Origin: Erythroxylum novogranatense
Lineage: Eukaryota; Streptophyta; Magnoliopsida; Malpighiales; Erythroxylaceae
Reading direction: 5' to 3'
Assembly: GCA_029891385.1 (NCBI GenBank)
Contig: CM057226.1
Coordinates: 10,347,225 to 10,411,224 of the forward strand
DNA length: 64,000 bases
Shown here: one piece after another, positions 56,195 to 64,000 of the stretch
Layout: the number at the start of each line of letters is the position of its first letter
Position numbering within the stretch: the stretch's first letter is position 1
The notes under the pieces: model-generated
Database searches by the model: none
Told to the model about the DNA's origin: nothing
Seen by the model: the letters and a program-made list of their open reading frames with translations, nothing else
Program-made: the position numbers and the translations under genes

Positions 56195-57271
56195 TTGAAT
56201 GAAGAAGAAGTTGAGCAAGCAATGGCTGAAGTCCACGAAGGGATGTGTGGCAACCACGTAGGAGGCAGAATGTTAGTCCATAGGCTGATCAGACAGGGAT
56301 ATTATTGGCCGACATTGAGGAAGGACTGCCAGGAGAAGGTCGACCGATATGAGGTTTGCCAGAAGAATAACAGTCTATCTCACCAGCCAACCGAGAGGAT
56401 GCAAATCGTAAGCCATCCTATTCCTTTCGCTCAATGGGGAATGGATATACTGGGGTCTTTCCCTCTCGGTCCCAGACAGAAGAAGTTCCTGATAGTGGCA
56501 GTGGAGTACTTCACTAAATGGGTAGAAGCAGAGGCTGTCGCTACAATCACCGGAGGGAAGGTGGAAAGTTTTGTAAAGAAAAATATACTATGTCGCTTCG
56601 GGATGCCTATGGTGCTAGTTACGGACAATGGTCGATAATTCGATAACGATAAGTTCAGAGATTTTTGCGACCGACTAAAGATAAGGCTACAGTTGGCCTC
56701 AGTAGCCCACCCTCAAAGCAACGGTCTCGCGAAAAAAACAAACAAAAAGATAATGAGTGCTCTTAAGAAGCGCCTAAAAGGACGAAAGACTTGGGTGGAA
56801 GAGCTTGACGAAGTGTTGTGAGCATACAGGACTACATCAAACGGAGCCACAGGGGAAACACCGTTCAGGATGACCTTTGGGGCAGAAGCCTTAGTCCCCG
56901 TAGAAGTGGTCTTGCTCAACCAAAGGGTGTCGAACTACGATGAACAACGGAATGATGAAGCCCGCAGAGCAGAACTCGTTCTCCTCCATGAAGTCAGAGA
57001 AAGGGCAGCCGCTCGTTCAGAAGTCATCCGGTAAAAAGCGACCAAATTCTACAACAGAAGGGTAAAGTCGAGCGACGTAAAGGTAGGCGGGTACATCCTA
57101 CGAAAGGTCGTGGTGGATGGGAAGCATCCTGGAAAGCTCGGACAGGCGTGGGAAGGACCCTATCGAGTGATTAAGCAAGCCAGGCATGGCTCTTACATCC
57201 TACGCGATGCGAAAGGGAAGGTTCTACCAAGGCCTTGGAACTCTCAAAACTTGAAGGCGTTCTACCAATAG
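56195..57271 (+). pseudogene. Tat-3 integrase
   Basis: The frame 56,195-56,638 has the HHCC region (HEGMCGNHVGGRMLVHRLIR, VDRYEVCQKNN) in which the first of the two zinc Cys is Tyr (Cys in Tat-2). It also has QWGMDILGSFPLG and LVTDNGR, then TAA where Tat-1 has Gln (QFDN). Further on, HPQSNGLAKKTNKK has Lys at the catalytic Glu (NGLAEN in Tat-1/2). A TGA interrupts VL-AYRTTSNG. The tail KLGQAWEGPYRV to LKAFYQ is complete to the TAG at 57,269-57,271. Inactive by several independent changes. Confidence 0.9.
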
Positions 57272-57387
57272 ATAAGTTTTATTTTAGTTAATCTTTGCTT
57301 ATTACCGTTTTTGTATACAACACGTGGGAACCTTTTTCCTGTCCCTGCCAGACAGGTTTTTTAACGGCCCACGCCCTCATTATCATC

Positions 57388-57393
57388 AATAAA
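57388..57393 (+). terminator. Conserved AATAAA downstream of Tat-3 pol
   Basis: AATAAA about 117 bp after the integrase stop, inside the block TTTTTTAACGGCCCACGCCC...ATCATCAATAAAGGGG shared with Tat-1 and Tat-2, and about 80 bp before the minisatellite. Probable polyadenylation signal. Confidence 0.5.
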
Positions 57394-57469
57394 GGGGTTT
57401 TCAGATTTCTTGGCGATAAAAAGCTCCATTATGTGGCAAAGAGCAGAAAATCTAATCAGCCATCGCTCG

Positions 57470-57935
57470 CCATCGCTCAGCATCTCAATAGATCGACTAC
57501 GGTCGGTCGGGTCGCCAAGACAAGATCCTTGGGACCCTCGCTCGGTATCTCAATAGATCGACTACGATCGGTCGGGTCGCCAAGACAAGATCCTTGGGAC
57601 CCTCGTTCGACCTCGACATAGATCGACTACGGTCGATCGATCGCCAAGACAAGATCTTTGGGACCATAGCTCGGCCTCGACATAGATCGACTACGGTCGA
57701 TCGGTCGCCAAGACAAGATCCTTGGGACCATAGCTCGGGCTTGACATAGATCGACTACGGTCGATCTGTCGCCAAGACAAGATCCTTGGGACCATAGCTC
57801 GGCCTTGACATAGATCGACTACTGTCGATCGGTCGCCAAGACAAGATCCTTGGGACCATAGCTCGGCCTCGACATAGATCGACTACGGTCGATCGGTCGC
57901 CAAGACGAGATCCTTGGGACCTCGGTTAGGACTCT
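57470..57935. repeat. Tat-3 minisatellite, 64-bp unit, about 7 copies
   Basis: GGTCGCCAAG (or TGTCGCCAAG) recurs at 57,703, 57,767, 57,831 and 57,895, a 64-bp period. Earlier copies are slightly different in length. The unit contains CAAGATCCTTGGGACC, AGCTCGGCCTCGACATAGAT and CGACTACGGTCGATC, the reverse complement of the Tat-2 unit as expected for opposite orientation, with a two-base length difference. Confidence 0.95.
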
Positions 57936-58060
57936 ACTACAAGTCGACCTCGAAGCCGGTCGACTATGAGCAACTTCATCAAACTCCACTATACATCGAA
58001 AGTAAAGAACATAAATACGGAAAATGACTTCAGAAAAATGAAGCAAAAATAAAGATTGCA

Positions 58061-59433
58061 TTAATTTGAATTCGCCCTGGCCACAAGCCCGACCAGGTGA
58101 GCTCTAGAATTCTGCAGAAGGAGAAGCTTCGGAAGTCGGCGGATGCACAGGGGAAGCCTCAGAAGCAGGCGGAGCAGTTGGGGCAGGAACAGGCCTAAAG
58201 GATCAGTCGGAGGAATACCCTCATGAGGAAGCTCTTCCCCTTCAGAGCTAAGATCCAACTCCTCGTCCGAAATAACGGTCCGCTCCCCCGCGGCCCTCTC
58301 CTTGATTCCCTCCAACAAAAGGCCGACAGCAGGAAGCAGCGACTCGACATAATCTTCGAATGAAGGCCGCTCCGACCCCTCGGGGAAGTGAACCTCGTGG
58401 CACCTTTTCAGGACTGAAAGGGTTACGTCGCAGGCGAGCTCTACGCATTCCGCGTTCAGACTTCTTCTCTTCCACCGCTTGATCGCCTCGATTCTTTGCC
58501 TCTTAACAGAGCTTTGCAGCTTCCTCAACACCTCCTCGGTCCTGTGCCTGTCCTCTACCGCTGCATGACAGTCTTGGAGGAACTTTTCTTTAAGTTTCCT
58601 CTCCGACTCCATTTTCTTCTCCAAGGCCTCACACACCTTGACCAGCTCGCCCTTCGCTGCTATCGCCCTGGTCTTCTCCTCTTCTCCCATAGCAAGCTGA
58701 GCCTCCAAAGCACTCATTGCTTCCTCCCGAGATCCCTTCTCCTCCTTTAAGGAAGAGTTCTGAGCCCGTAAGAGGTCTCTCTCCTCCGTCACCCCCGAAA
58801 GCTCGTCCTTCAAAGCTTTCACCTGCTCGTGGAGGTCCTGGACTTCCCGGTCCAAAGCCTCCAAGCGCTGCACCACCCCGAAGGTCATCACTGCACTCCG
58901 TATGCTGCAGCGAATGAGCTGAGACCCTAACTCCGAGTTACTCTTCCCGTCCACGATCCGCTCATCTACGGGAGGAACAATCCTTTCGGCAATGTGTCGG
59001 GACACTGCAAGGTCCCCGATCGAGGCAGTATTGGCAAGCTTGATCGCGGACTCCCACTGCTCGGTATTAGTCGCTCACCCCTTGCCCTTGCCTTTCTTCT
59101 CCTTCCCTTTCGCGCCCCGACTTGGCGAGCCGGACGACAGATTGCCAAGCTTTCTCAACCTCTTCCTCTTAAGAGGAGGCTCTATTTCCTCCTCTTCCTC
59201 CTCGATCAAGACCGCTCGACCCGCGCTAGCTGGCACGATCGGCAACGACGCCGCCGCAGCAGGTAGATCTTCTGCAGACGGAGGGACCGGCGACAATGCA
59301 GGACGACCGAGCTCCAACAGCGGAGCGAAGCCTTCACCGGTCTCCACCTCTTTCCTCTTCTTCTTCCCCGCGGCCTGCTCTTTGGATTTTGGGGGAGCGG
59401 CGGGCACAGCAAAATCCTCTATACTCACCATGG
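58061..59433 (-). pseudogene. Tat-3 antisense additional ORF, exon 2 (acidic/basic linker and coiled coil)
   Basis: It begins right after the intron acceptor with CC-ATG (MVSIEDFAVPAAPPKSKE). Parts in order: a Pro/Ala linker; an acidic run (LIEEEEEEIEPP); a basic run (RGAKGKEKKGKGKG); a TGA (59,077-59,075) where Tat-2 has CGA; then 314 further in-frame codons with a long coiled coil (RLEALDREVQDLHEQVKALK, EEKGSREEAMSALEAQLAMG, EEVLRKLQSSVKRQRIEAIK) and the tail HFPEGSERPSFEDYVESLL, DEELDLSSEGEE. Apart from the one nonsense codon the exon is open. It lies antisense to pol, so host-gene origin is unlikely. A nuclear or nucleic-acid-associated role would be a guess from composition only. Confidence 0.8.
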
Positions 59434-59514
59434 CTGCAGAGCAACAAGACAAGTCAGAAAAAGAAGCCAAAAATAAAAAAAATACAGTAAGTAATCCGAC
59501 CACGAGGGCTCAAC
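59434..59514 (-). other. Putative 81-nt intron in Tat-3 antisense ORF
   Basis: Donor CTG|GTTGAG and acceptor GCTCTGCAG|CC, with a T-rich stretch (CTGTATTTTTTTTATTTTTG) before the acceptor. Removing it joins the codon for Ser plus G to CC-ATG, keeping exon 1 and exon 2 exactly in frame. Unspliced, translation ends at the TGA of GGTTGA. The donor is conserved in Tat-1 (850/851) and Tat-2 (13,826/13,827). The acceptor AG is lost in both. Confidence 0.7.
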
Positions 59515-60297
59515 CAGAAGGGGCGGCTTCCTCTCCTAGCTCGCTAATCTGTGGCGGGGGGTCGATAAGAAAAGAGTTGGTCGAGACCCCCCCGGAATAG
59601 GCCCGTATTAGCCGACCAAAATCGTATCGGCCGAGCTCTTTAATGCGGCCGACCACCACCCATTCCTCTCCGCTGAGGGACACGCTCGACGTGTCATTCC
59701 ACTGCTCAGCCAAAGGATACCTCCATGGCCGGGATTTGAAGAAAGATCCTGGGGCTTTCACGAAGAAATACTTCGTCCGCCAAGACGAGAACTTCGAAGG
59801 TGTCCCCGCCGGGCGATACTTGGCTTCTGTGTACATCAGAGAAGGTACCCCGGCCCCAGAGCTCGGACTTTGGCCCATCCTCAAAAAGTGACGTAGGATG
59901 TCGATCGAAGGAGGGCACCCGAACTGATGGCACAGCAAGGCCAAATCGTTGATGAACCTCCAGCTGTTCGGAGGAATCTGGCTCGGCGTCAGTTGATAGG
60001 CCGTGCACACCTCGCCGACGATCGGAGCGTAGGGAAGCCTCATACCACCAACCGTGAAAAAACTTTCAGAAACGGCGAAATATCCACCACGATTCTTTGT
60101 GGATTCGCTCTTTCCGTGGCCAACCAGGGGTCTCTGGAGACGAAGGATGCTATACCTAAGCACTGACCGATTCAACTCCCCCACGGTCATCGTTGATCAT
60201 TTTTCGGTGGCGCCTTCACAACCAGCCCATCTTTTCTCTCTCTTGTAGATATTTCTTCAACACCCTCTACCATACTTTTGAAGCTGGCCGTCGACAT
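59515..60297 (-). pseudogene. Tat-3 antisense additional ORF, exon 1 (PF04195-like domain)
   Basis: The ATG at 60,297-60,295 (ATGTCGACGGCCAGC) matches the Tat-2 start. A one-base deletion near 60,197 breaks the first 35 codons from the rest, and the frame from 60,190 stays open for 226 codons. Domain features: GGMRLPYAPIVGEVCTAYQL, PSQIPPNSWRFINDLALLCH, CPPSIDILRHFLRMGQSP, SWRTKYFFVKAPG, LGRYDFGRLIRAY. With exon 2 the product would be about 680-720 residues. Start choice rests on conservation with Tat-2 and the shared leader (TTCCTGGTAAGC before ATG). Confidence 0.82.
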
Positions 60298-60507
60298 GCT
60301 TACCAGGAACAGAACTTTTGAAAAGAAAAACTTTAGAGGAGGAGATGAAGAAAAGGGGCGTACCTATGTAATGAATGGAGAAGGAAAATCGAACGACGGC
60401 TGAAGGAAACTTCCGGGCACTGAGAGTAAGAAAGAGCAAATGAAAGCAAGAGGGAAGCAAGAACGAAACAAGCGTGAAGAAAACCAAACAGTTTGTCGAT
60501 CCTGAAC

Positions 60508-60515
60508 TTTTATAA
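60508..60515 (-). promoter_or_regulatory. TATA-like box for Tat-3 antisense ORF
   Basis: Minus-strand TTATAAAA in CCTTATAAAAGTTCAGGATC, 218 bp before the ATG. The same box and flanks are in Tat-2 at 12,854-12,860. The pyrimidine-rich leader between the box and the ATG is also conserved. Confidence 0.5.
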
Positions 60516-61105
60516 GGAAACGTTAGAATTGCGATCCAGTCAAAACTCGACGCGTGGAGAAAATCTGAGCTATGCCCGGACACGCGGTATAATCCGAGTC
60601 AAGGAGAATTGGGGTTGTTCGAAATCCGGAGTGGCGCGACAGTTGAAAGGGCGTCGTAATTTGCCTGGCGGTTCTAAGGACGATACATTTGATTCGAAAG
60701 TCGCCGAGAAGCACGCGCGTCAAACAATAAATGCCCAAGTACTTTCACGCCCTCGCTAATGATGACCCCCCGACCTACTCTGGCGCGAGCTATCACGCAA
60801 TAAGTGCCAATGCCAACCGATTGGGACACTCAGTCGACCAATCCCATTACGGGTTGTCACGCAATAATAGATGCCGATCAATCAAGGCACCCGACCAGTC
60901 GATCAATCTCGATGCGAATGACCGCACACGACATCTTAATGCCCGACCAACCGACCTCCCTCCGAGCTGCCTTACGAACAAGCTATAAGCCCGCGGATGA
61001 GCTGTAAGACCGCGGACGAACTGCAAGATCGCAGACGAGCTACAAGATCCTAATATACTGCTTCGACCCTTCTCTTCGCTCAAACTCGAGGAGTAGGGGG
61101 GCTTA

Positions 61106-61458
61106 TGGTCGGGTTGGCTACATCGGACCCAGGCCCAGTCTGCGACCTATGGCCCATTCACGAGCCCATTTACGAGCAAGAGACTCCCATGCATACGTAA
61201 AGACCTAAACCTAGCTATTGTTTCATATATAAGGTACAATTCTACCATAACGAAGGTACGAACAATCATAACCCTAGTTTTTTACAACTACTGATCCACC
61301 TTCACCAAAGACTAATTTGGCGTCGGAGGAGGCTTAATCGGGATCTGACCTCCGACGCGTTCATGCTGTTTTTGAAACTCCACACAAAAACTCTTACGTG
61401 AAGAATCGACTTCGTGGATCAAATCAAGAACGCATGTTCGGTAAAATCGATGTAACTA
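61106..61458 (+). repeat. Tat-3 3' LTR (353 bp) and adjoining polypurine tract
   Basis: Preceded at 61,088-61,105 by GAGGAGTAGGGGGGCTTA. Starts TGGTCGGGTTGG and ends GATGTAACTA, next to ATTAT. The first 190 bp or so equals the 5' LTR. The remainder belongs to the U5 variant also found in the Tat-2 3' LTR (AGGCTTAATCGG, AGAACGCAT, ATCGATGTAACYA). Confidence 0.88.
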
Positions 61459-61463
61459 ATTAT

Positions 61464-61655
61464 ATATAAAGAAAAACAAGAGTCACAGGAGGAAACAGAG
61501 TAAGGACAAATCGTCTAGAAAGAGTTCTGAATATAAACCTGAGGATAAATCTGTGTTATAATATTACATGTACGAGCAAACTGGATATATGAAGAAGGAA
61601 CGTAAAAATAAGGAGCAAGGTGATGAAAGACAAAGCAATTATTTATCAAGGTCTA
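61464..61655 (+). pseudogene. Copia-4 gag, right part (zinc-knuckle region)
   Basis: Directly after the Tat-3 TSD the sequence reads as a Lys/Ser/Arg-rich gag linker (HRRKQSKDKSSRKSSEYKPE) and a decayed CCHC knuckle (YYMYEQTGYMKKERKNKEQG). It continues the gag cut at 52,548. It ends at about 61,640, a few bases from the stop codon of UGT gene 2, and is antisense to that gene, so it must form part of that gene's 3' flank or UTR. Confidence 0.72.
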
Positions 61656-63110
61656 TTAATATGGTAATGAGTGGTAATTATTGATCACATCTTGAATCAA
61701 ACGGCCTAAGGAGGAATGAGAAGATCCACCCTCCATCAAAGCTCGCCGGCTTTTCTTACTCATCTCCTTAACCTTCTTTCTCACTTGACTATCACCCTCC
61801 ATCACACTCTTGATCCCCTTCTCTATCACATCAGCACTTACAGTCGTGCTCGTTGTTATACTCCGTCCAAAAATATCTCTTTTATAATCTAACGTTATTT
61901 CAACTCCTAAACCCAATTCCTTCACCGATCGAAACGCATTGAACTGTTGTTCTGCGTATATGGGGAACGTCGCTGTTGGGACGCCGAACCACAGGCTCTC
62001 CAACGTAGAGTTCCACCCACAGTGTGATACGAACCCTCCGACGGCTTTGTGGGCCAGAACTGAGACTTGTGGGGCCCATCCGATTAGCTTTCCAATGTTA
62101 GCCGTCCGATCGAGGAAGCCTTCGGGCAACACTTCATCAGGACTTGAATATTCGCTTCTCCCGATAGATGAAGGCGGGCGTAGGGACCACAGGAAGTGGT
62201 GCTCGCTCCGTTCCAGGGCCAACGCCATCTCTTTTACCTGTTCTGCATCGAAAGTTCCCATGCTCCCGAAGCAGAGGAACACTACGGAGGATGGAGCCTG
62301 ATCATCAAGCCACTGCATGATGCTCTCTTGATCGGACGACTCTTGATTGCTTTTTGTGTTCAATATGGGCCCCACCGGATATATAGGAGGGATACTAGTA
62401 CCTTCAGTAGTCAGAGCGTTGACTGCATAAGGTTCTAACTCCTCGAATGTATTTACCACAATGCCCCTGGCTTCCCGAAACGCTCTTGAAGGTTGGAGAA
62501 AAAAAGTGGAGAGCCAGTGTTTCCTCAACATCACAGCGGGCAAGACCTTAGCAGGAATCGGAAGACTCGTGGTTGGTACAGATAACTCGACGTCCGAGTT
62601 TCCGATCTCAGTTAGATCTACCTGTTGTTCGTCATGAAGAGACTGCATGTGGAGCATGAGACCGAGATAAGCTGCATTGGTAGTAAAGAAAACGTACGTT
62701 GGAACTCCGAATTCATTGGCAACATCCATGAATTTCGTACAAAACATGTCAACAAAGAACCCGGCGAGTCGTGGGGAGTCGGGGCTTGATTCTGGTTCAA
62801 TGAGCTTGGAGACAGCTTCCCTGACATGGGGTTTGTGGCTGTCAATAAGGAAACTCATTGAACTCTTGGAAGTATCACTAGGGTCGAACTCTACACGAGG
62901 TAGTTCGATAAATCGTATACGATCACACGTGTTGGTGTTGGCAAGTGACTTGGCAAACTCTATAGTTTTGGAGTCGAAGGGCATGTTCATGATGAGGATG
63001 GTGATGCAGAGTCTGTCATCTCGATCAACGAGTGCTTTCGCCAGCTCCACCGCAGATACAGTGTGTCCTATACCAGACAAAGGGACGAAGACTAACTCCG
63101 GTTGCTTCAT
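61656..63110 (-). CDS. UDP-glycosyltransferase, UGT71-like (gene 2)
   Basis: Intact 484-residue single-exon ORF, a cytosolic small-molecule glycosyltransferase by family. Landmarks align with gene 1: catalytic His16 (LSGIGHTVSAVELAK), Asp121 (AGFFVDMFC), the Leu-Pro-Ile-Pro-Ala-Lys block near 184-188, and a PSPG box Trp345-Gln388 with WAPQVSVLAHKAVGGFVSHC and [12 protein letters not shown]. Phe replaces the usual Trp in 'WP' (TFPIYAEQQ). The last residues (NNYHSLPY) differ from gene 1. The 3' flank is a Copia-4 gag remnant. Start: first Met, aligned with gene 1. Donor probably UDP-glucose; acceptor unknown. Confidence 0.95.
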   Translation of the reverse strand: MKQPELVFVPLSGIGHTVSAVELAKALVDRDDRLCITILIMNMPFDSKTIEFAKSLANTNTCDRIRFIELPRVEFDPSDTSKSSMSFLIDSHKPHVREAVSKLIEPESSPDSPRLAGFFVDMFCTKFMDVANEFGVPTYVFFTTNAAYLGLMLHMQSLHDEQQVDLTEIGNSDVELSVPTTSLPIPAKVLPAVMLRKHWLSTFFLQPSRAFREARGIVVNTFEELEPYAVNALTTEGTSIPPIYPVGPILNTKSNQESSDQESIMQWLDDQAPSSVVFLCFGSMGTFDAEQVKEMALALERSEHHFLWSLRPPSSIGRSEYSSPDEVLPEGFLDRTANIGKLIGWAPQVSVLAHKAVGGFVSHCGWNSTLESLWFGVPTATFPIYAEQQFNAFRSVKELGLGVEITLDYKRDIFGRSITTSTTVSADVIEKGIKSVMEGDSQVRKKVKEMSKKSRRALMEGGSSHSSLGRLIQDVINNYHSLPY

Positions 63111-63523
63111 TTAGTAACGAGAAAACCAATTCCTTCTTCGAACCGTCTAACTATATGAATAATGAACTTCTGTGTTGTGGAAGATGGCAGAGAAATATAA
63201 TGAATAGGTAACAGGAACCATAAACTGTAGTTATATGTTCTTTTTCCTTCTATAAAAAGGGCCGGACAAGAGTATCGTTTATTGATATAGGACAAATCAA
63301 AACTTGCCGTACCTTTCATTAAGACCTACTCACTGGGGATTTGGACATGGAGGAGATGGTTTGTCATCAATGCCAACTGCGTGTGCATTGATGGGAACAC
63401 GACAAACACCGTCACGACATCGTAGGTGACGTGATAAGATGGCCGGACTTTGCCCGATCAAAAGAAATATTCATTTTGCAATTTTTGTTGTCTATTAAAA
63501 CCCACATCTTGATGGGTTTACCT
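63111..63523 (-). promoter_or_regulatory. Probable promoter region of UGT gene 2 / spacer to UGT fragment
   Basis: 413 bp between the gene 2 ATG and the stop of the UGT fragment, all available upstream sequence before the neighbour. On the minus strand a TATA-like TATATTT lies at 63,199-63,193, about 85 bp before the ATG. No transposon recognised. Core-promoter call is by position only. Confidence 0.35.
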
Positions 63524-63872
63524 TCACTCAATATTATTGATCACATCTTCAATCAAACGACACAAGGAACAGTAAGAAGATCCACTCTCCATCAAAGATC
63601 GCCGGCTCTTTTCACTTGTATCTTTCACCTTCCTCCTCACTTCACTATCATGATCCATCACGCACCTGATTCCTTTCTCTATAACATCCGCACTCACGAT
63701 CATGTCCTTCGAAAATGAAGTCACGACGAACGGGTCGCTTCTGTAGTCAACTTGAATCTCCCCCCCTAAGCCCAGTTCTTTGACCAATAGGAACGCATTG
63801 AATTGTTGCTCTGCGTAGAGAGGTAGTGTTGCTATCGGCACACCGAACCACAAGCTCTCTAACGTTGAGTTC
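63524..63872 (-). pseudogene. UDP-glycosyltransferase fragment, UGT71-like (copy 3), C-terminal part
   Basis: About 115 codons of a third UGT, open to a normal stop at 63,524. It starts inside the PSPG box: [39 protein letters not shown], then [20 protein letters not shown] and the C-terminal helix [11 protein letters not shown] Tat-family LTR begins at 63,873, inside the Trp codon of the HCGWNS motif. The first 365 residues or so, if still present, lie beyond the inserted element outside the window. It aligns collinearly with genes 1 and 2 and has no stop in the remaining part, suggesting a recent loss. Confidence 0.92.
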
Positions 63873-64000
63873 TGGTTCTGCCGGATTTTGGTTGAACTAT
63901 ACGTTGCCGTTCTGTTTCATGAGTCTGCTGCTTTCTGTGATGAGTCTGACGTGAAGATACCTGCAAAACAAGGAAGGCACGTCGGGGGTTGTATCCCGAT
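63873..64000 (-). mobile_element. Tat-family LTR inserted in UGT copy 3 (cut by window end)
   Basis: TGGTTCTGCCGGATTTTGG at the junction is the U5 terminus of this LTR family on the minus strand. GAAGATACCTGCAAAACAAG and CACGTCGGGGGTTGT match the Tat LTR interiors. Whether it is a solo LTR or the 3' LTR of a full element cannot be seen. It carries the common U5 variant. Confidence 0.9.

Larger units (their letters stand above)
52549..61458 (+). mobile_element. Tat-3: Tat/Retand-like Ty3-gypsy retrotransposon, gag-deleted
   Basis: 8.9 kb, plus strand, inserted in Copia-4 gag. LTRs 52,549-52,908 (360 bp) and 61,106-61,458 (353 bp). Flanks GTTAT and ATTAT are a TSD differing at one base. Order: primer site, a short gag remnant, protease, RT, classical RNase H, second RNase H, integrase, AATAAA, 64-bp minisatellite, antisense additional ORF, purine tract GAGTAGGGGGGCTTA, 3' LTR. 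Most of gag is missing relative to Tat-2. Pol carries stops. The antisense ORF is the best preserved of the three copies. Confidence 0.95.

Noticed and set aside
58061..60297. The antisense ORF as a host gene interrupted by Tat-3
   Set aside because: The same ORF lies at the same place in Tat-1 and Tat-2, always between pol and the 3' LTR, so it belongs to the element.

Overview
This is plant nuclear DNA, most likely from a eudicot. Two complete single-exon UDP-glycosyltransferase genes of the UGT71 type (9,542-11,005 and 61,656-63,110) and a broken third copy (63,524-63,872) all lie on the minus strand. They look like one tandem gene cluster. About 50 kb of nested LTR retrotransposons separates the first gene from the second and makes up most of the window. 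Nothing prokaryotic or organellar was seen.

Layout: (i) 1-8,843, Tat-1, a decayed Ty3-gypsy element of the Tat/Retand type on the minus strand, cut by the left edge. (ii) UGT gene 1 with an upstream region carrying small tandem repeats and a fold-back MITE. (iii) 11,896-22,269, Tat-2, same family, minus strand, both LTRs present. (iv) A tRNA-like fold-back element at 22,382-22,683. (v) 23,123-40,094, Copia-1 with a perfect 5-bp target duplication (TSD), split in its RNase H region by Del-1 (27,611-39,476), a Del/Tekay-like chromodomain element with LTRs of about 3.65 kb. (vi) AT-rich DNA containing Copia-2 (41,336-46,740), the LTR tail and gag of Copia-3, a 2.8-kb solo LTR related to Del-1 (47,461-50,245), a second fold-back element, the gag of Copia-4, a solo Tat LTR (51,432-51,767) and a SINE. 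(vii) 52,549-61,458, Tat-3 on the plus strand, inserted in Copia-4 gag. The rest of that gag resumes at 61,464 and ends almost on the stop codon of UGT gene 2. (viii) UGT gene 2, then the UGT fragment cut at 63,873 by another Tat-family LTR that runs out of the window.

The most unusual feature is the organisation of the Tat elements. Each has gag, protease, reverse transcriptase, two RNase H domains and integrase on one strand. After integrase come a conserved AATAAA and a minisatellite of about 64-66 bp. Facing pol on the other strand is an additional gene (a domain resembling 'putative gypsy type transposon' PF04195, a basic/acidic linker, then a long coiled coil). This gene has its own TATA-like box about 210 bp upstream of the ATG. 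In Tat-3 an 81-nt GT-AG intron joins its two halves exactly in frame. Tat-2 and Tat-3 also share a distinctive U5 variant in their 3' LTRs that their 5' LTRs lack, which ordinary reverse transcription does not predict.

Nearly every retrotransposon ORF carries stops, frameshifts or lost catalytic residues, so probably only the two UGT genes are functional protein genes here. Many small disagreements between the paired Del-1 LTRs sit at CG-containing spots, so some apparent frameshifts may be sequencing error. No tRNA, rRNA, CRISPR or operon-like structures were found.
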